Under the pieces are notes generated by a model that saw nothing but the letters and a program-made list of their open reading frames with translations, had not been told where the DNA came from and did not search any database. A program made the translations under genes and the position numbers. Shown here piece by piece: positions 44,861 to 52,591 of a stretch of 64,000 bases of DNA. The stretch comes from Chromatiales bacterium. GTDB lineage: Bacteria > Pseudomonadota > Gammaproteobacteria > Steroidobacterales > GCA-2729495. The number at the start of each line of letters is the position of its first letter. The stretch's first letter is position 1. The stretch spans positions 24,117 to 88,116 of the forward strand of contig JAFIFS010000027.1 in NCBI GenBank assembly GCA_020831895.1. The letters run 5' to 3'.

Positions 44861-45912
44861 CAGCCCAGCAGCCCGATCTGGCGGGCGACTGCGTCGCCGA
44901 GGTCCATCGCATCGGTCACGCCATTGATCGCGGCCACGCCCATCCGCGTCTCGATGATGTCCTTGCCAACCTGGTTGTCGGTGGCTGGCCCGGTGACAAC
45001 GCCTGGCTCGATTCCGAAATCTTCACGCAGCATGCGCACGCCGCCGCAGGCGCCCACCGGGTCGTTCGCACAGAGCACGACGGAGGTCAGCGCGGAGCTG
45101 ATCGCCTCGTCACGCAGTATCGCCTCGACCCCATAGGCCCCCAGTATCCCGTCTCCCAGCTCGAACACGATCACGTCCGGCTGCTCGGCGGCCAGCCGGC
45201 TCATCATGGTGCGAGTGACCGCCGGGCCATTGGCCGCTGTCGTGCATACCACGCCGAAGTCGGTGAAGATCATCGTGTTGCGCGCGCCGGCATCCTCCAT
45301 CGCGAGGATGTCCCGGCGCAGGGCGACGCCGGTCGACTTGAAGGCGTCGACTTTGAAGCCGTGATGGCGCAGGCGGCTGACAATCGCGCAGGCCGCCGCT
45401 GTCTTGCCGGAATTCATGCAGGTGCCGGCAATGGCCACCATAGGAACGCCGTTCGGGTTCAGCGGGTGGTCAGGGGCCAGCTTCTCCAGGCCGACCCGCG
45501 CGGGGACGCCGATGCGTTCGCCCAGATAGGGGAACTCCAGCACGGTGCCGAGCACACGCGCATCGAAGGGCTTGCCCAGGCTCGCGTTGATGGAATCGAC
45601 GATGCCGAACACGCCGCCCATGTTCAGCAGCTGCACCGTGTCGCCTACCGCAAGCTCCGTCGGCAGGTGGCCCGAGTAGCCGAACAGCGCCTTGCGATGG
45701 CCTAGGGCACCGACGACGATATCACCGCGCTTGACCCGCGCCATGCGTCCGCTCAGCAGCTCGAGCGTGTTGTAGGTGCCCTTGTTGTCGAGGATCTCGG
45801 CGGCAATAAGCACGCCTTCTTCGCAGGGGATATCCGCCGAGACACGCAGTTCCCGCTTGAGCTTGCGGTGCTGGGCGACCGAGGCAATCTTGTCGGCAAT
45901 GACTGTTTTCAT
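44860..45912 (-). CDS. DUF1611 protein in the arginine operon (candidate glutamate N-acyltransferase)
   Basis: 350 residues. The DUF1611 N-terminal domain (1-135; GVLIAAEILDNKGTYNTLELL) precedes a P-loop domain with Walker A GTCMNSGKT (163-171). Further motifs are FKSTGVALRRDILAMEDAGA, FELGDGILGAYGVEAI and LCANDPVGACGG. From memory, the DUF1611 protein DgcN is a glutamate N-acetyltransferase of a D-glutamate pathway. The gene lies between argG and argC, coupled to argC. No argA, argJ or fused synthase is present here. A role in making the N-acylglutamate precursor is therefore an attractive but untested inference. Confidence 0.8.
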   Translation of the reverse strand: MKTVIADKIASVAQHRKLKRELRVSADIPCEEGVLIAAEILDNKGTYNTLELLSGRMARVKRGDIVVGALGHRKALFGYSGHLPTELAVGDTVQLLNMGGVFGIVDSINASLGKPFDARVLGTVLEFPYLGERIGVPARVGLEKLAPDHPLNPNGVPMVAIAGTCMNSGKTAAACAIVSRLRHHGFKVDAFKSTGVALRRDILAMEDAGARNTMIFTDFGVVCTTAANGPAVTRTMMSRLAAEQPDVIVFELGDGILGAYGVEAILRDEAISSALTSVVLCANDPVGACGGVRMLREDFGIEPGVVTGPATDNQVGKDIIETRMGVAAINGVTDAMDLGDAVARQIGLLG

Positions 45913-45918
45913 CGGTGC

Positions 45919-47148
45919 TCAGCCCCGGGTGCCGGCCTGGCCGGCACGTGACTGGAGGATCCCGGGCAACGACAGGATGCGCGCATAGCCGAGCGCGTCC
46001 TGGGGTGTCCACTCGCCTGCAGCCTCGCCGTAGACGCCGCGCGTCGCGGCCAGCAGGGAATAGGGAGACGTCACGCCCTCCACGAACAGGCTCCCTGGGC
46101 GGAACAGCAGGTTGACCTCGCCAGTGACGCGCTGCTGCGAGGAGGAAAACAGCGCCTCGATGTCCCGGCAGACCGGGTCGAGCTGCCTGCCCTCGTGGAT
46201 ATAGTCACCGTAGAGGTTGCCTATCATGTCCTTGATCCGGATCTGCAGGGAGGACAGCACCAGTTTCTCCAGCTCGCGGTGTGCTGTCAGCAGCACCTCC
46301 GCTGCCGGTGCCTCGAACGCGACGCGGCCCTTGGTGCCCAGCACCGTGTCACCGAGGTGTACGCCGCGCCCGATGCCGTACGCGCCGGCCAGTGGCTCCA
46401 GCGCCTCGACCAGCGCGACCGGGTCCATCTCGCGCCCGTCAAGGCTGACCGGAACCCCGGCGGAGAAACCGATCACATGCCGTTCCGGTGTGCGGGGGCT
46501 GTCCAGCGCACCCGCAGAGACCACCCAGGCAGACTCGGGGATGCTTTCGCGGGAGTCGAGGGTCTCGCGCCCGCCAATGGTTATTCCCCAGAGCCCGCGG
46601 TTGATCGAGTAGGCCGATCCCCGCGAGGGCACCGGCAGGCCGTGCTTTTCCAGGTACTCCACCTGCACCGACCGGATGAAGCCCTGGTCACGAACGGGTG
46701 CCAGTACTTCCAGGTCCGGGTTGATCGTCCGCAGCGTGACCTCGAAGCGCACCTGGTCGTTGCCGGCCGCGGTGCACCCGTGCGCGACCGTGTTGCTTCC
46801 CAGCTTCTGGGCCGCCTCGGCCAGCAGCATCGCCTGTACGCCCCGCTCGGCGCCGACGCACAGCGGGTAGAACTGCCCCCGCCGCACGTTACCGGCGATC
46901 AGGTGGCGCAGCACACGCTGGAAGAAGACCTCCCTGGCCTCGACCAGGATGTGGTCCTGGGCGCCCAGCGCCCGCGCCCGGGCCTCGAGTTCCCGGGCTG
47001 CCCCGGCATCGATCCCGCCCGTGTTGACGGTCACCGTCACTACCGGTCGCCCGCAGGTTTCCCTGAGCCAGGGCACGCAGAAGCTAGTGTCCAGGCCGCC
47101 CGAGAAGGCGAGGATGATCGGTGTGGTCGCGTTGTCTTGCTGGCCCAT
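45919..47148 (-). CDS. argG: Argininosuccinate synthase
   Basis: 409 residues. ATP-pyrophosphatase P-loop FSGGLDTSFCV near residue 14, then TVTVNTGGID, AHGCTAAGNDQVRFE and YSINRGLWG. LSFLQ-type C-terminal helix residues are present (LSSLQIRIKDM). It joins citrulline and aspartate. The FSGGLDTSFCV variant and GNVRRGQFYPL resemble Bacteroidetes/Xanthomonas-type ArgG, in line with the rest of the operon. Six bases separate it from the DUF1611 gene. Confidence 0.95.
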   Translation of the reverse strand: MGQQDNATTPIILAFSGGLDTSFCVPWLRETCGRPVVTVTVNTGGIDAGAARELEARARALGAQDHILVEAREVFFQRVLRHLIAGNVRRGQFYPLCVGAERGVQAMLLAEAAQKLGSNTVAHGCTAAGNDQVRFEVTLRTINPDLEVLAPVRDQGFIRSVQVEYLEKHGLPVPSRGSAYSINRGLWGITIGGRETLDSRESIPESAWVVSAGALDSPRTPERHVIGFSAGVPVSLDGREMDPVALVEALEPLAGAYGIGRGVHLGDTVLGTKGRVAFEAPAAEVLLTAHRELEKLVLSSLQIRIKDMIGNLYGDYIHEGRQLDPVCRDIEALFSSSQQRVTGEVNLLFRPGSLFVEGVTSPYSLLAATRGVYGEAAGEWTPQDALGYARILSLPGILQSRAGQAGTRG

Positions 47149-47196
47149 GCGTTGCTGATCCTGTGAAGCGTTGCTGTAAGTGCGATGTCGCCGCGG

Positions 47197-47667
47197 CTAG
47201 CTGGCCACGGTTCCCTCGCCGAAACTGTTGCGCAGCCGTGCGAGCAGCTGGCGCTGCCCCTGCGCGTCGCGCGTGGCGACGAAAATCGTGTCGTCGCCGG
47301 ATACCGTGCCGACAATCTCCTGCCATCCGCTCCGGTCGAGGATGACCGCCACCCGCTGTGCGGCGCCGACCACGGTGCGTATCACCGTCAGGTTCGGCCC
47401 GGCTGTCGCGGTGCCCTGTATGAAACCTGCAAGCAGCTCCGCATCCCGCGCGCCTGCGGGGGGCTCGTCCTCCACTGGCTGGTAGCCGCTGCCCAGCTTG
47501 GCGATACCCAGCTGGCGCAGGTCACGGCTGATGCTGGACTGCGTCGCCTCTATGCCACGCTGCAGCAGCAGCTGGACCAGCTCTGCCTGCCGGACCACCG
47601 GGTAACTCTCGAGGATCTCGAGGATCGCCTGCTGGCGCCGCGCGCGCTGTTCCCCACCGACCGGCAT
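47197..47667 (-). CDS. argR: Arginine repressor ArgR
   Basis: 156 residues. A winged-helix N-terminal domain with recognition segment ATQSSISRDLRQLGIAK, and a C-terminal oligomerisation/arginine-binding domain containing the family motif GTVSGDDTIFVAT. It is the first gene of the arginine operon and probably represses it and itself when arginine is abundant. Confidence 0.95.
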   Translation of the reverse strand: MPVGGEQRARRQQAILEILESYPVVRQAELVQLLLQRGIEATQSSISRDLRQLGIAKLGSGYQPVEDEPPAGARDAELLAGFIQGTATAGPNLTVIRTVVGAAQRVAVILDRSGWQEIVGTVSGDDTIFVATRDAQGQRQLLARLRNSFGEGTVAS

Positions 47668-47701
47668 TCTAAATCATGCACATACCCTGAAATGGATGCG
47701 C

Positions 47702-47729
47702 ATATTATTCTTCTCTGGCCAGAAGTCAA
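47702..47729 (-). promoter_or_regulatory. Sigma-70 promoter of the arg operon with a possible ARG box
   Basis: Minus-strand TTGACT (47729-47724), 16-base spacer, TAATAT (47707-47702), about 40 bases before the argR ATG. An AT-rich imperfect dyad next to the -10 (GCGCATATTATTC on the plus strand) loosely resembles an ARG box (TGAAT-N4-ATTCA), which would allow autorepression; that part is weak. The -35 lies in the end of the NRDE gene. Confidence 0.55.
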
Positions 47730-48523
47730 GCGAAACCCGCGTCGAGTCGGAAGAGCGTGCGTGTCTCCCCGGCCTGCCGCCCTCCGGGCGCCCAGCGTCG
47801 TTCGACGACTTCGCAGCCTCCGGCCGCGCCAATGCGGACCACGGTGGAGCAGCGCGTTCCGTATCGAGCCCCGATCACGAAGGGCGTATGCGGCAGCTCG
47901 TCCACCGGCACCGGTACGGATGGGCCTGTCGCCTGGCTGCCGGCCGGCTTCGGCAGGCAGCCGTTCGCCTGCGGCCCGATCATCTCGAGCAGCGTCGCGG
48001 TCGCGGGTTCGCCGCCACTGCCCAGCAGGGAGGCCAGGCGGGCGCGCAGCTGCTCGACCTTGGGCCAGCGTGCCGACATCGGCGCATTACTGAACGCGAA
48101 CACGCCCTGTCCGAGCGCGCGCACAGGCCCGGCGCCCGGCGACTCGAGCGCAAGCGCTGCATGGTGGTCTCCGGCAATGAGGCAGAAGCCTGCGTAATCG
48201 GCTGCCCTGGGGGCCAGCGCGGCCAGGAACTCGCCGGCTGGTGCGGCTCCGGTCACGAAGCCGGCGACAAGCTCGCCGCGGCTGAGTCCGGTCTGCCTGC
48301 CCACGGCCCGCGCCGGCAGGTTGGTGACCACGGCGAACCGTCCGCTGCGCGCCACGGCAAGCCAGCTGCCCCCCGACTGCAGGTCGCGGCCGCCAAAGAC
48401 ATCGGGCGCATCAGTCCACCAGCTCGCTGCCGCGCTCGGCCGGTCGTGGAACTCGTCCCGGTTCGCCAGCAGGATCAGGGGCCAGCGCGGGTGCGCATCG
48501 CGCGCGATCGCGACCAGGCACAT
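47726..48523 (-). CDS. NRDE/TANGO2 family protein
   Basis: 265 residues from MCLVAIARDAHP, the conserved start with Cys2. The name-giving motif NRDEF follows near residue 21 (LLANRDEFHDRPS). GGRDLQSGGSWLAV and a TNLPAR-type segment follow. Family members are thought to bind or move haem (TANGO2/HRG-9 reports) and have an Ntn-hydrolase-like fold. The function in bacteria is unproven. It lies four bases downstream of nudC. Confidence 0.88.
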   Translation of the reverse strand: MCLVAIARDAHPRWPLILLANRDEFHDRPSAAASWWTDAPDVFGGRDLQSGGSWLAVARSGRFAVVTNLPARAVGRQTGLSRGELVAGFVTGAAPAGEFLAALAPRAADYAGFCLIAGDHHAALALESPGAGPVRALGQGVFAFSNAPMSARWPKVEQLRARLASLLGSGGEPATATLLEMIGPQANGCLPKPAGSQATGPSVPVPVDELPHTPFVIGARYGTRCSTVVRIGAAGGCEVVERRWAPGGRQAGETRTLFRLDAGFA

Positions 48524-48527
48524 GGCT

Positions 48528-49472
48528 TCAGGCCCGCTGGCTGCTGCGGCTGCGCAGGCCCGGTGCCGCAAGGCCAAGGCTGGCCAGCGGGGGAAAGCCG
48601 CCCTCAGCGTCGAACCAGGCGGCGATCAGGTGCCAGGCGATCGAGGCCTGGGGTGGCAGCGTGCAGGCGCCGCTCGCCAGCTCGGTGCGGCTGAACCAGC
48701 GCGCCTGCTCCAGTTCGCTGTCCCGCGTCTGGATGTCTGTGCTGGTGGCCAGCCCATGAAAGCCGATCATCAGCGCGGAGGGAAAAGGCCAGGGCTGGGA
48801 GCCCAGGTAGGTCAACGCGCCAACGCTGATCGCCGTTTCTTCTGCGACCTCCCGGCGAACCGCGTCCTCCAGGCTTTCCCCGGGCTCGACGAATCCGGCG
48901 ATGGTCGAGAACTGTCCCTGCGGCCAGCCGGGCTGGCGGCCGAGCAGGCAGCGGTCGCCGTCGTGCACCAGGGTGATCACGGCCGGGTCGAGGCGGGGGA
49001 AACTGCGGTGACCGCAGGCAGGATCCGGGCAGGCCATGACGAAGCCGCCATCGACCGGTTCATTGGGCTTGCCACAGGCGCCGCAATGGCGGTGCCGGCG
49101 CTGCCAGAGCGCCATGGCCCGCGCGTAGGCCAGCAGTGCAGCCGCATCACCTGGCAGCGTGGCTGCGACATCGCCCAGCGTGGCCAGCCGGCCGGGCGGG
49201 AGATCCGGTGCCGGGCCGTCGACCGCCAGCAGGAACAGCCAGAAGCCCCCGGAGGGCAGTCGCCCGAGGAAGATCGGCTGCACCGCCGGTGTACGCCAGG
49301 GTCTCACGGCTGCCGCCTGCAGCAGCAGTGGGCCCCCGGCATCCACCAGCAGCGAACCCTCGTGGACCAGCAGGAACCGTGTGGCTGGATCTTCGAGCAG
49401 CCGGGTGGCCTCGGGCCGCAATTCGGCGCAGCGCTCGACCGGATTGCCGGCGAAAGTCAGCGGATAGTCCAT
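48528..49472 (-). CDS. nudC: NAD+/NADH diphosphatase NudC (RNA NAD-decapping type)
   Basis: 314 residues from MDYPLTFAGNP. A zinc ribbon (CGACG and CPDPACG near residues 133-155) precedes the Nudix box GFVEPGESLEDAVRREVAEE. The NudC-specific SQPWPFPS motif (here SQPWPFPSALM) follows 16-20 residues after it. It hydrolyses NADH and removes NAD caps from RNA 5' ends. It is convergent with nothing and is probably transcribed with the NRDE gene. Confidence 0.94.
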   Translation of the reverse strand: MDYPLTFAGNPVERCAELRPEATRLLEDPATRFLLVHEGSLLVDAGGPLLLQAAAVRPWRTPAVQPIFLGRLPSGGFWLFLLAVDGPAPDLPPGRLATLGDVAATLPGDAAALLAYARAMALWQRRHRHCGACGKPNEPVDGGFVMACPDPACGHRSFPRLDPAVITLVHDGDRCLLGRQPGWPQGQFSTIAGFVEPGESLEDAVRREVAEETAISVGALTYLGSQPWPFPSALMIGFHGLATSTDIQTRDSELEQARWFSRTELASGACTLPPQASIAWHLIAAWFDAEGGFPPLASLGLAAPGLRSRSSQRA

Positions 49473-49529
49473 CGGGTGCGGCTGTCCGGCAGGACGGTGG
49501 CAGAGGGACTGCAAGCGTAGCAAATCCCC

Positions 49530-50096
49530 TCAGCTGTTCCGGGCCAGATCCTTGAGTTCGCAGACAGGACAGCGGCTGTAATCCAGCGCAAAGGCATCCT
49601 GGATGTAGGGGCCGAAGCAGCTTGCGCACCAGCCAAGGCGCAGTTCGCGGCGGAGCGCCAGCAGCTGGTAGAGATTCCAGGCCCACTCGAAGCTCAGCTG
49701 CGGGTCAGGATAGACCGCCCGATGGGTTTCATAGGCATCGCAAAGCCGCTCACCGAGCTCAACCCCGCCCGGTCCCGGCACGCCGGGTTCGACCCGCGGA
49801 CCTGCGAGCTTGAGTGCGCTGAAGTAGATGAACAGGCAGCCCAGGACGGTGGCCTCGCACTGGCGCCGGGAGGAACTCAGGAAAGGCCTGATCTGGGTGG
49901 GGGACTTCCCTCGCCGTCGGCGTACCCGGTCCTGGCCACTGCCGGGGAAATAATGCGCATAAATCTTGCGTATGCGGTCCTCACTGAATCCGGTGCAATG
50001 CCTGATCGTTCCCGTTCTCGCCTCCAGGCGGATCATCCGGACGGCGAGGTCGAACTTGCGGCGCTCGCCGGCATAGCGGTTGTCCGTGACTCTCAT
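49530..50096 (-). CDS. FlhC-like transcriptional regulator
   Basis: 188 residues. The N-terminal helical part DLAVRMIRLEARTGTIRHCTG matches FlhC. The zinc site is complete: CASC and CPVC near the C-terminus (with FALDYSRCPVCEL). It ends about ten residues later, without the long tail of E. coli FlhC. FlhC works only in complex with FlhD, and the divergent gene across a 117-base gap encodes a FlhD-like protein. No flagellar gene lies in the window, so the pair may control flagella elsewhere or another regulon. Confidence 0.8.
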   Translation of the reverse strand: MRVTDNRYAGERRKFDLAVRMIRLEARTGTIRHCTGFSEDRIRKIYAHYFPGSGQDRVRRRRGKSPTQIRPFLSSSRRQCEATVLGCLFIYFSALKLAGPRVEPGVPGPGGVELGERLCDAYETHRAVYPDPQLSFEWAWNLYQLLALRRELRLGWCASCFGPYIQDAFALDYSRCPVCELKDLARNS

Positions 50097-50126
50097 TTCG
50101 GTCCCCTGTTGCCATAATTGGGCTTA

Positions 50127-50174
50127 TTTTCCCAAATGTAGCCCGGTAGATTATTTTTTGGGAAAAATTTCCCA
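50127..50174. promoter_or_regulatory. Inverted repeats in the flhC-flhD-like intergenic region
   Basis: TTTTCCCAAA (50127-50136) and its exact complement TTTGGGAAAA (50157-50166) form a 10-bp inverted repeat. The second arm overlaps a dyad TGGGAAAAATTTCCCA (50159-50174). The gap is much more AT-rich than its surroundings and must hold both divergent promoters. The repeated GGGAAA half-sites look like an operator, perhaps for autoregulation. This is not the E. coli FlhDC box. Confidence 0.5.
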
Positions 50175-50213
50175 GATATAGTAGGTCGCGGATGGCTGGA
50201 CGGGGAGATGCGA

Positions 50214-50843
50214 ATGGTTCCGGAAGTGCTGGAAAAGACCCTGCGCAAGGAGATGCGGGATCTGAATCTCGAGTTCCTGAAAATGATGAGCAGGCCAAGG
50301 GACGGGACAGCGTTCGGGCTGCCGTCGGAGCTGCGCGGCCGCCTGGCCCAGCTGCCGGCGCCCGCGCTGCTGCGACTCGCGCGCACGCCCTGCCTGCTGG
50401 CCTGCCTCGCCGACGAGCCGGCGCCTGACGGTGGTGTCCAGCGGGTGGCCGATGCGCCTGCGCAGCAGGCGCTGCCTGACTCGCAGGCCGAGATCTTCGC
50501 CGCCGGGCTGCTCACCTGGCTGTGGCAGCTGAACCGTCAGTCACCCGCTCTGGCAGCTCTCTACGCGGGCTGCTTCGACCAGCCCGCGAGCTGGCTGGCC
50601 GATCTCGACTTCGGCGAGATCCAGCGCCGCGCCGGCCGCGCCGCCGTGCTGCTCCGGGCCCGGTTCGCCGAGCACCCCCGCTGCTGGCCGGACCTGCTCG
50701 AGGCCTCGGTTCACCCTGACCGGGAAATGCTTCGCCTGGCCAGGGTGGCGCTGGTCCAGCTCGGCCTGGCCTGTGCCCCGGCCGATGCTGCCCGGCTCAG
50801 GCGCCCGGACCAGGCCCTGCGCCAGCGCCAGCCATTGCTTTGA
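50214..50843 (+). CDS. FlhD-like protein with C-terminal extension
   Basis: 209 residues from ATG 50214, which has GGGGAG seven bases upstream; an ATG at 50208 is too close to that site. Residues ~10-65 align with FlhD (DLNLEFLKMM, FGLPSEL, LAQLPAPALLRLARTPCLL), while E. coli FlhD is only ~116 residues. The C-terminal ~140 residues are helical and of unknown family (LTWLWQLNRQSPALAALYAG, LLRARFAEHPRCW). The similarity is modest; the neighbouring FlhC-like gene makes it credible. Confidence 0.6.
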   Translation: MVPEVLEKTLRKEMRDLNLEFLKMMSRPRDGTAFGLPSELRGRLAQLPAPALLRLARTPCLLACLADEPAPDGGVQRVADAPAQQALPDSQAEIFAAGLLTWLWQLNRQSPALAALYAGCFDQPASWLADLDFGEIQRRAGRAAVLLRARFAEHPRCWPDLLEASVHPDREMLRLARVALVQLGLACAPADAARLRRPDQALRQRQPLL

Positions 50844-50870
50844 TCGGAGTGACGTGCACAATGCCCGGCC

Positions 50871-51818
50871 ATGCAGGCTCTGGCCGTCCACGATCTCGTC
50901 AAGACCTACCGCAACGGCAACCAGGCGCTGAAAGGCGTGACGCTGGAGGTTCCGGAGGGTGATTTCGTTGCCCTGCTGGGGCCCAATGGCGCCGGCAAGA
51001 CGACACTGATCGGCATCGTGACGTCGATGGTGAACAGAACCTCCGGCAGTGTCCGGGTGTTCGGCCACGACCTGCTGCGCGAGCCGGATGTGGCCAAGGC
51101 ACTGATCGGGGTGGTACCTCAGGAAGTCAACCTGAACCAGTTCGATACCGTGCACAACATCGTCACGACCGCCGCCGGCTTCTATGGGGTGGGCCCGCGC
51201 GCTGCGCGGCGCCGCGCGCAGGAGTGCCTGGAGCAGCTCCAGCTCTGGGACCGGCGCAAGGACTCGGCGCGTAACCTGTCCGGCGGCATGAAGCGGCGGC
51301 TGATGATCGCGCGCGCCCTGATGCACCGTCCCCGGCTGCTCATCCTGGATGAGCCGACGGCCGGGGTGGATATCGAGATCCGTCGCTCGATGTGGGAGTT
51401 CCTGGCCGCACTCAATGAAAGTGGCACCACGATCATCCTGACTACCCACTACCTCGAGGAAGCGGAGCAACTGTGTCGCCACGTTGCGATCATCGACCAC
51501 GGGCGCATCATCGAGCATGACCGCATGAGCCGGGTGCTGCGCAGGCTGAAGGAGCAGGTTCTGCTGCTGAACCTCCGGGACAGCGTGGCGCAGGCTCCCC
51601 AGCTGACCGGCTTCCCGGTGCGGGTCACCGGGGAGCACGAGATAGAGGTCGTCGTGGGCGAGGGCCATGACCTCAATGACCTGTTCGCAGCCCTCGAACA
51701 GGCCGGCCTCCACGTGCTGAGCATGCGTAACCGCTCCAATCGCCTGGAAGAGCTGTTCTTCCGGCTCACCAGCCGTGCTCCGGGTGCCCGTCCGACAGCC
51801 GCCGAGGTGATGCCTTGA
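50871..51818 (+). CDS. ABC transporter ATP-binding protein, YadG-type
   Basis: 315 residues, one ABC domain: Walker A GPNGAGKTT, signature NLSGGMKRRL, Walker B LLILDEP and H-loop LTTHYLEEAE. A C-terminal extension follows (240-315). The organisation matches the YadG/NodI/CcmA branch of ABC-2 exporters. The substrate is unknown. The permease gene starts inside its 3' end. Confidence 0.9.
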   Translation: MQALAVHDLVKTYRNGNQALKGVTLEVPEGDFVALLGPNGAGKTTLIGIVTSMVNRTSGSVRVFGHDLLREPDVAKALIGVVPQEVNLNQFDTVHNIVTTAAGFYGVGPRAARRRAQECLEQLQLWDRRKDSARNLSGGMKRRLMIARALMHRPRLLILDEPTAGVDIEIRRSMWEFLAALNESGTTIILTTHYLEEAEQLCRHVAIIDHGRIIEHDRMSRVLRRLKEQVLLLNLRDSVAQAPQLTGFPVRVTGEHEIEVVVGEGHDLNDLFAALEQAGLHVLSMRNRSNRLEELFFRLTSRAPGARPTAAEVMP

Positions 51819-52591
51819 GCCTGCTGCGGATGCGGCTTGTCGGCTTCTACACGCTGGCGCGCAAGGAGCTGGTGCGGGTCATCCGGATCTGGCCGCAGAC
51901 CATACTGCCGCCAGCCATCACGATGACGCTGTATTTCGTCATCTTCGGCGGCCTGATCGGCCGGCGGATCGGCGAGATGGGCGGCTTCGACTACATGCAG
52001 TACATCGCCCCCGGCCTGATCATGATGGCCGTGATCACGAACTCGTATGGCAACGTCGTGTCCTCTTTTTTCTCGGCCAAGATCCAGCGTCACCTGGAGG
52101 AAATGCTGGTGGCCCCAATGCCCAACTACATCATCGTCCTCGGGCATGCGGCCGGCGGCGCAGTCCGGGGCATGGTGGTTGGGCTGGTCGTGATGCTGGT
52201 GGCCCTGATGTTCACAGAGCTGCCTATGGCTTATCCGCTGGTGATGCTCAGTGTGTTTGCCCTGACCGCGATCGTGTTCTCGCTGGGTGGCCTGATCAAC
52301 GCGATACTCGCGAGGAAATTCGACGATGTCTCGATCATCCCGTCCTTCGTGCTTGCCCCGCTGACCTACCTGGGCGGCGTGTTCTACTCGATCTCCCTGC
52401 TGCCGGAGTTCGCGCAGAAGCTCTCGCTGCTTAATCCCATTCTCTACATGGTCAACGCGTTCCGCTACGGCATGCTGGGGGTGTCGGACATCAGCCTCTG
52501 GATCGCCTACAGCATCATCCTGGTGTTTTTCGCGATCCTCTACTCGACCTGCCTGCTCCTGCTCAGGCGGGGTACCGGGATCCGCGAGTAG
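51815..52591 (+). CDS. ABC-2 type transporter permease, YadH-type
   Basis: 258 residues from TTG 51815, with GAGGTG about six bases upstream; ATG 51830 is an alternative. Six predicted membrane helices, and the ABC-2 motifs PQTILPPAITMTLYFVIFG, MQYIAPGLIMMAVI and PLTYLGGVFY. It pairs with the preceding ATPase to form an exporter. Its 3' end overlaps the convergent DegV fusion gene by 29 bases. Confidence 0.9.
   Translation: MSLLRMRLVGFYTLARKELVRVIRIWPQTILPPAITMTLYFVIFGGLIGRRIGEMGGFDYMQYIAPGLIMMAVITNSYGNVVSSFFSAKIQRHLEEMLVAPMPNYIIVLGHAAGGAVRGMVVGLVVMLVALMFTELPMAYPLVMLSVFALTAIVFSLGGLINAILARKFDDVSIIPSFVLAPLTYLGGVFYSISLLPEFAQKLSLLNPILYMVNAFRYGMLGVSDISLWIAYSIILVFFAILYSTCLLLLRRGTGIRE

Noticed and set aside
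42657..44912. 751-residue open frame on the minus strand
   Set aside because: The upstream ~370 residues are low-complexity Arg/Ala/Gly sequence in another frame of argC. Only the argD part (from 43799) is real.
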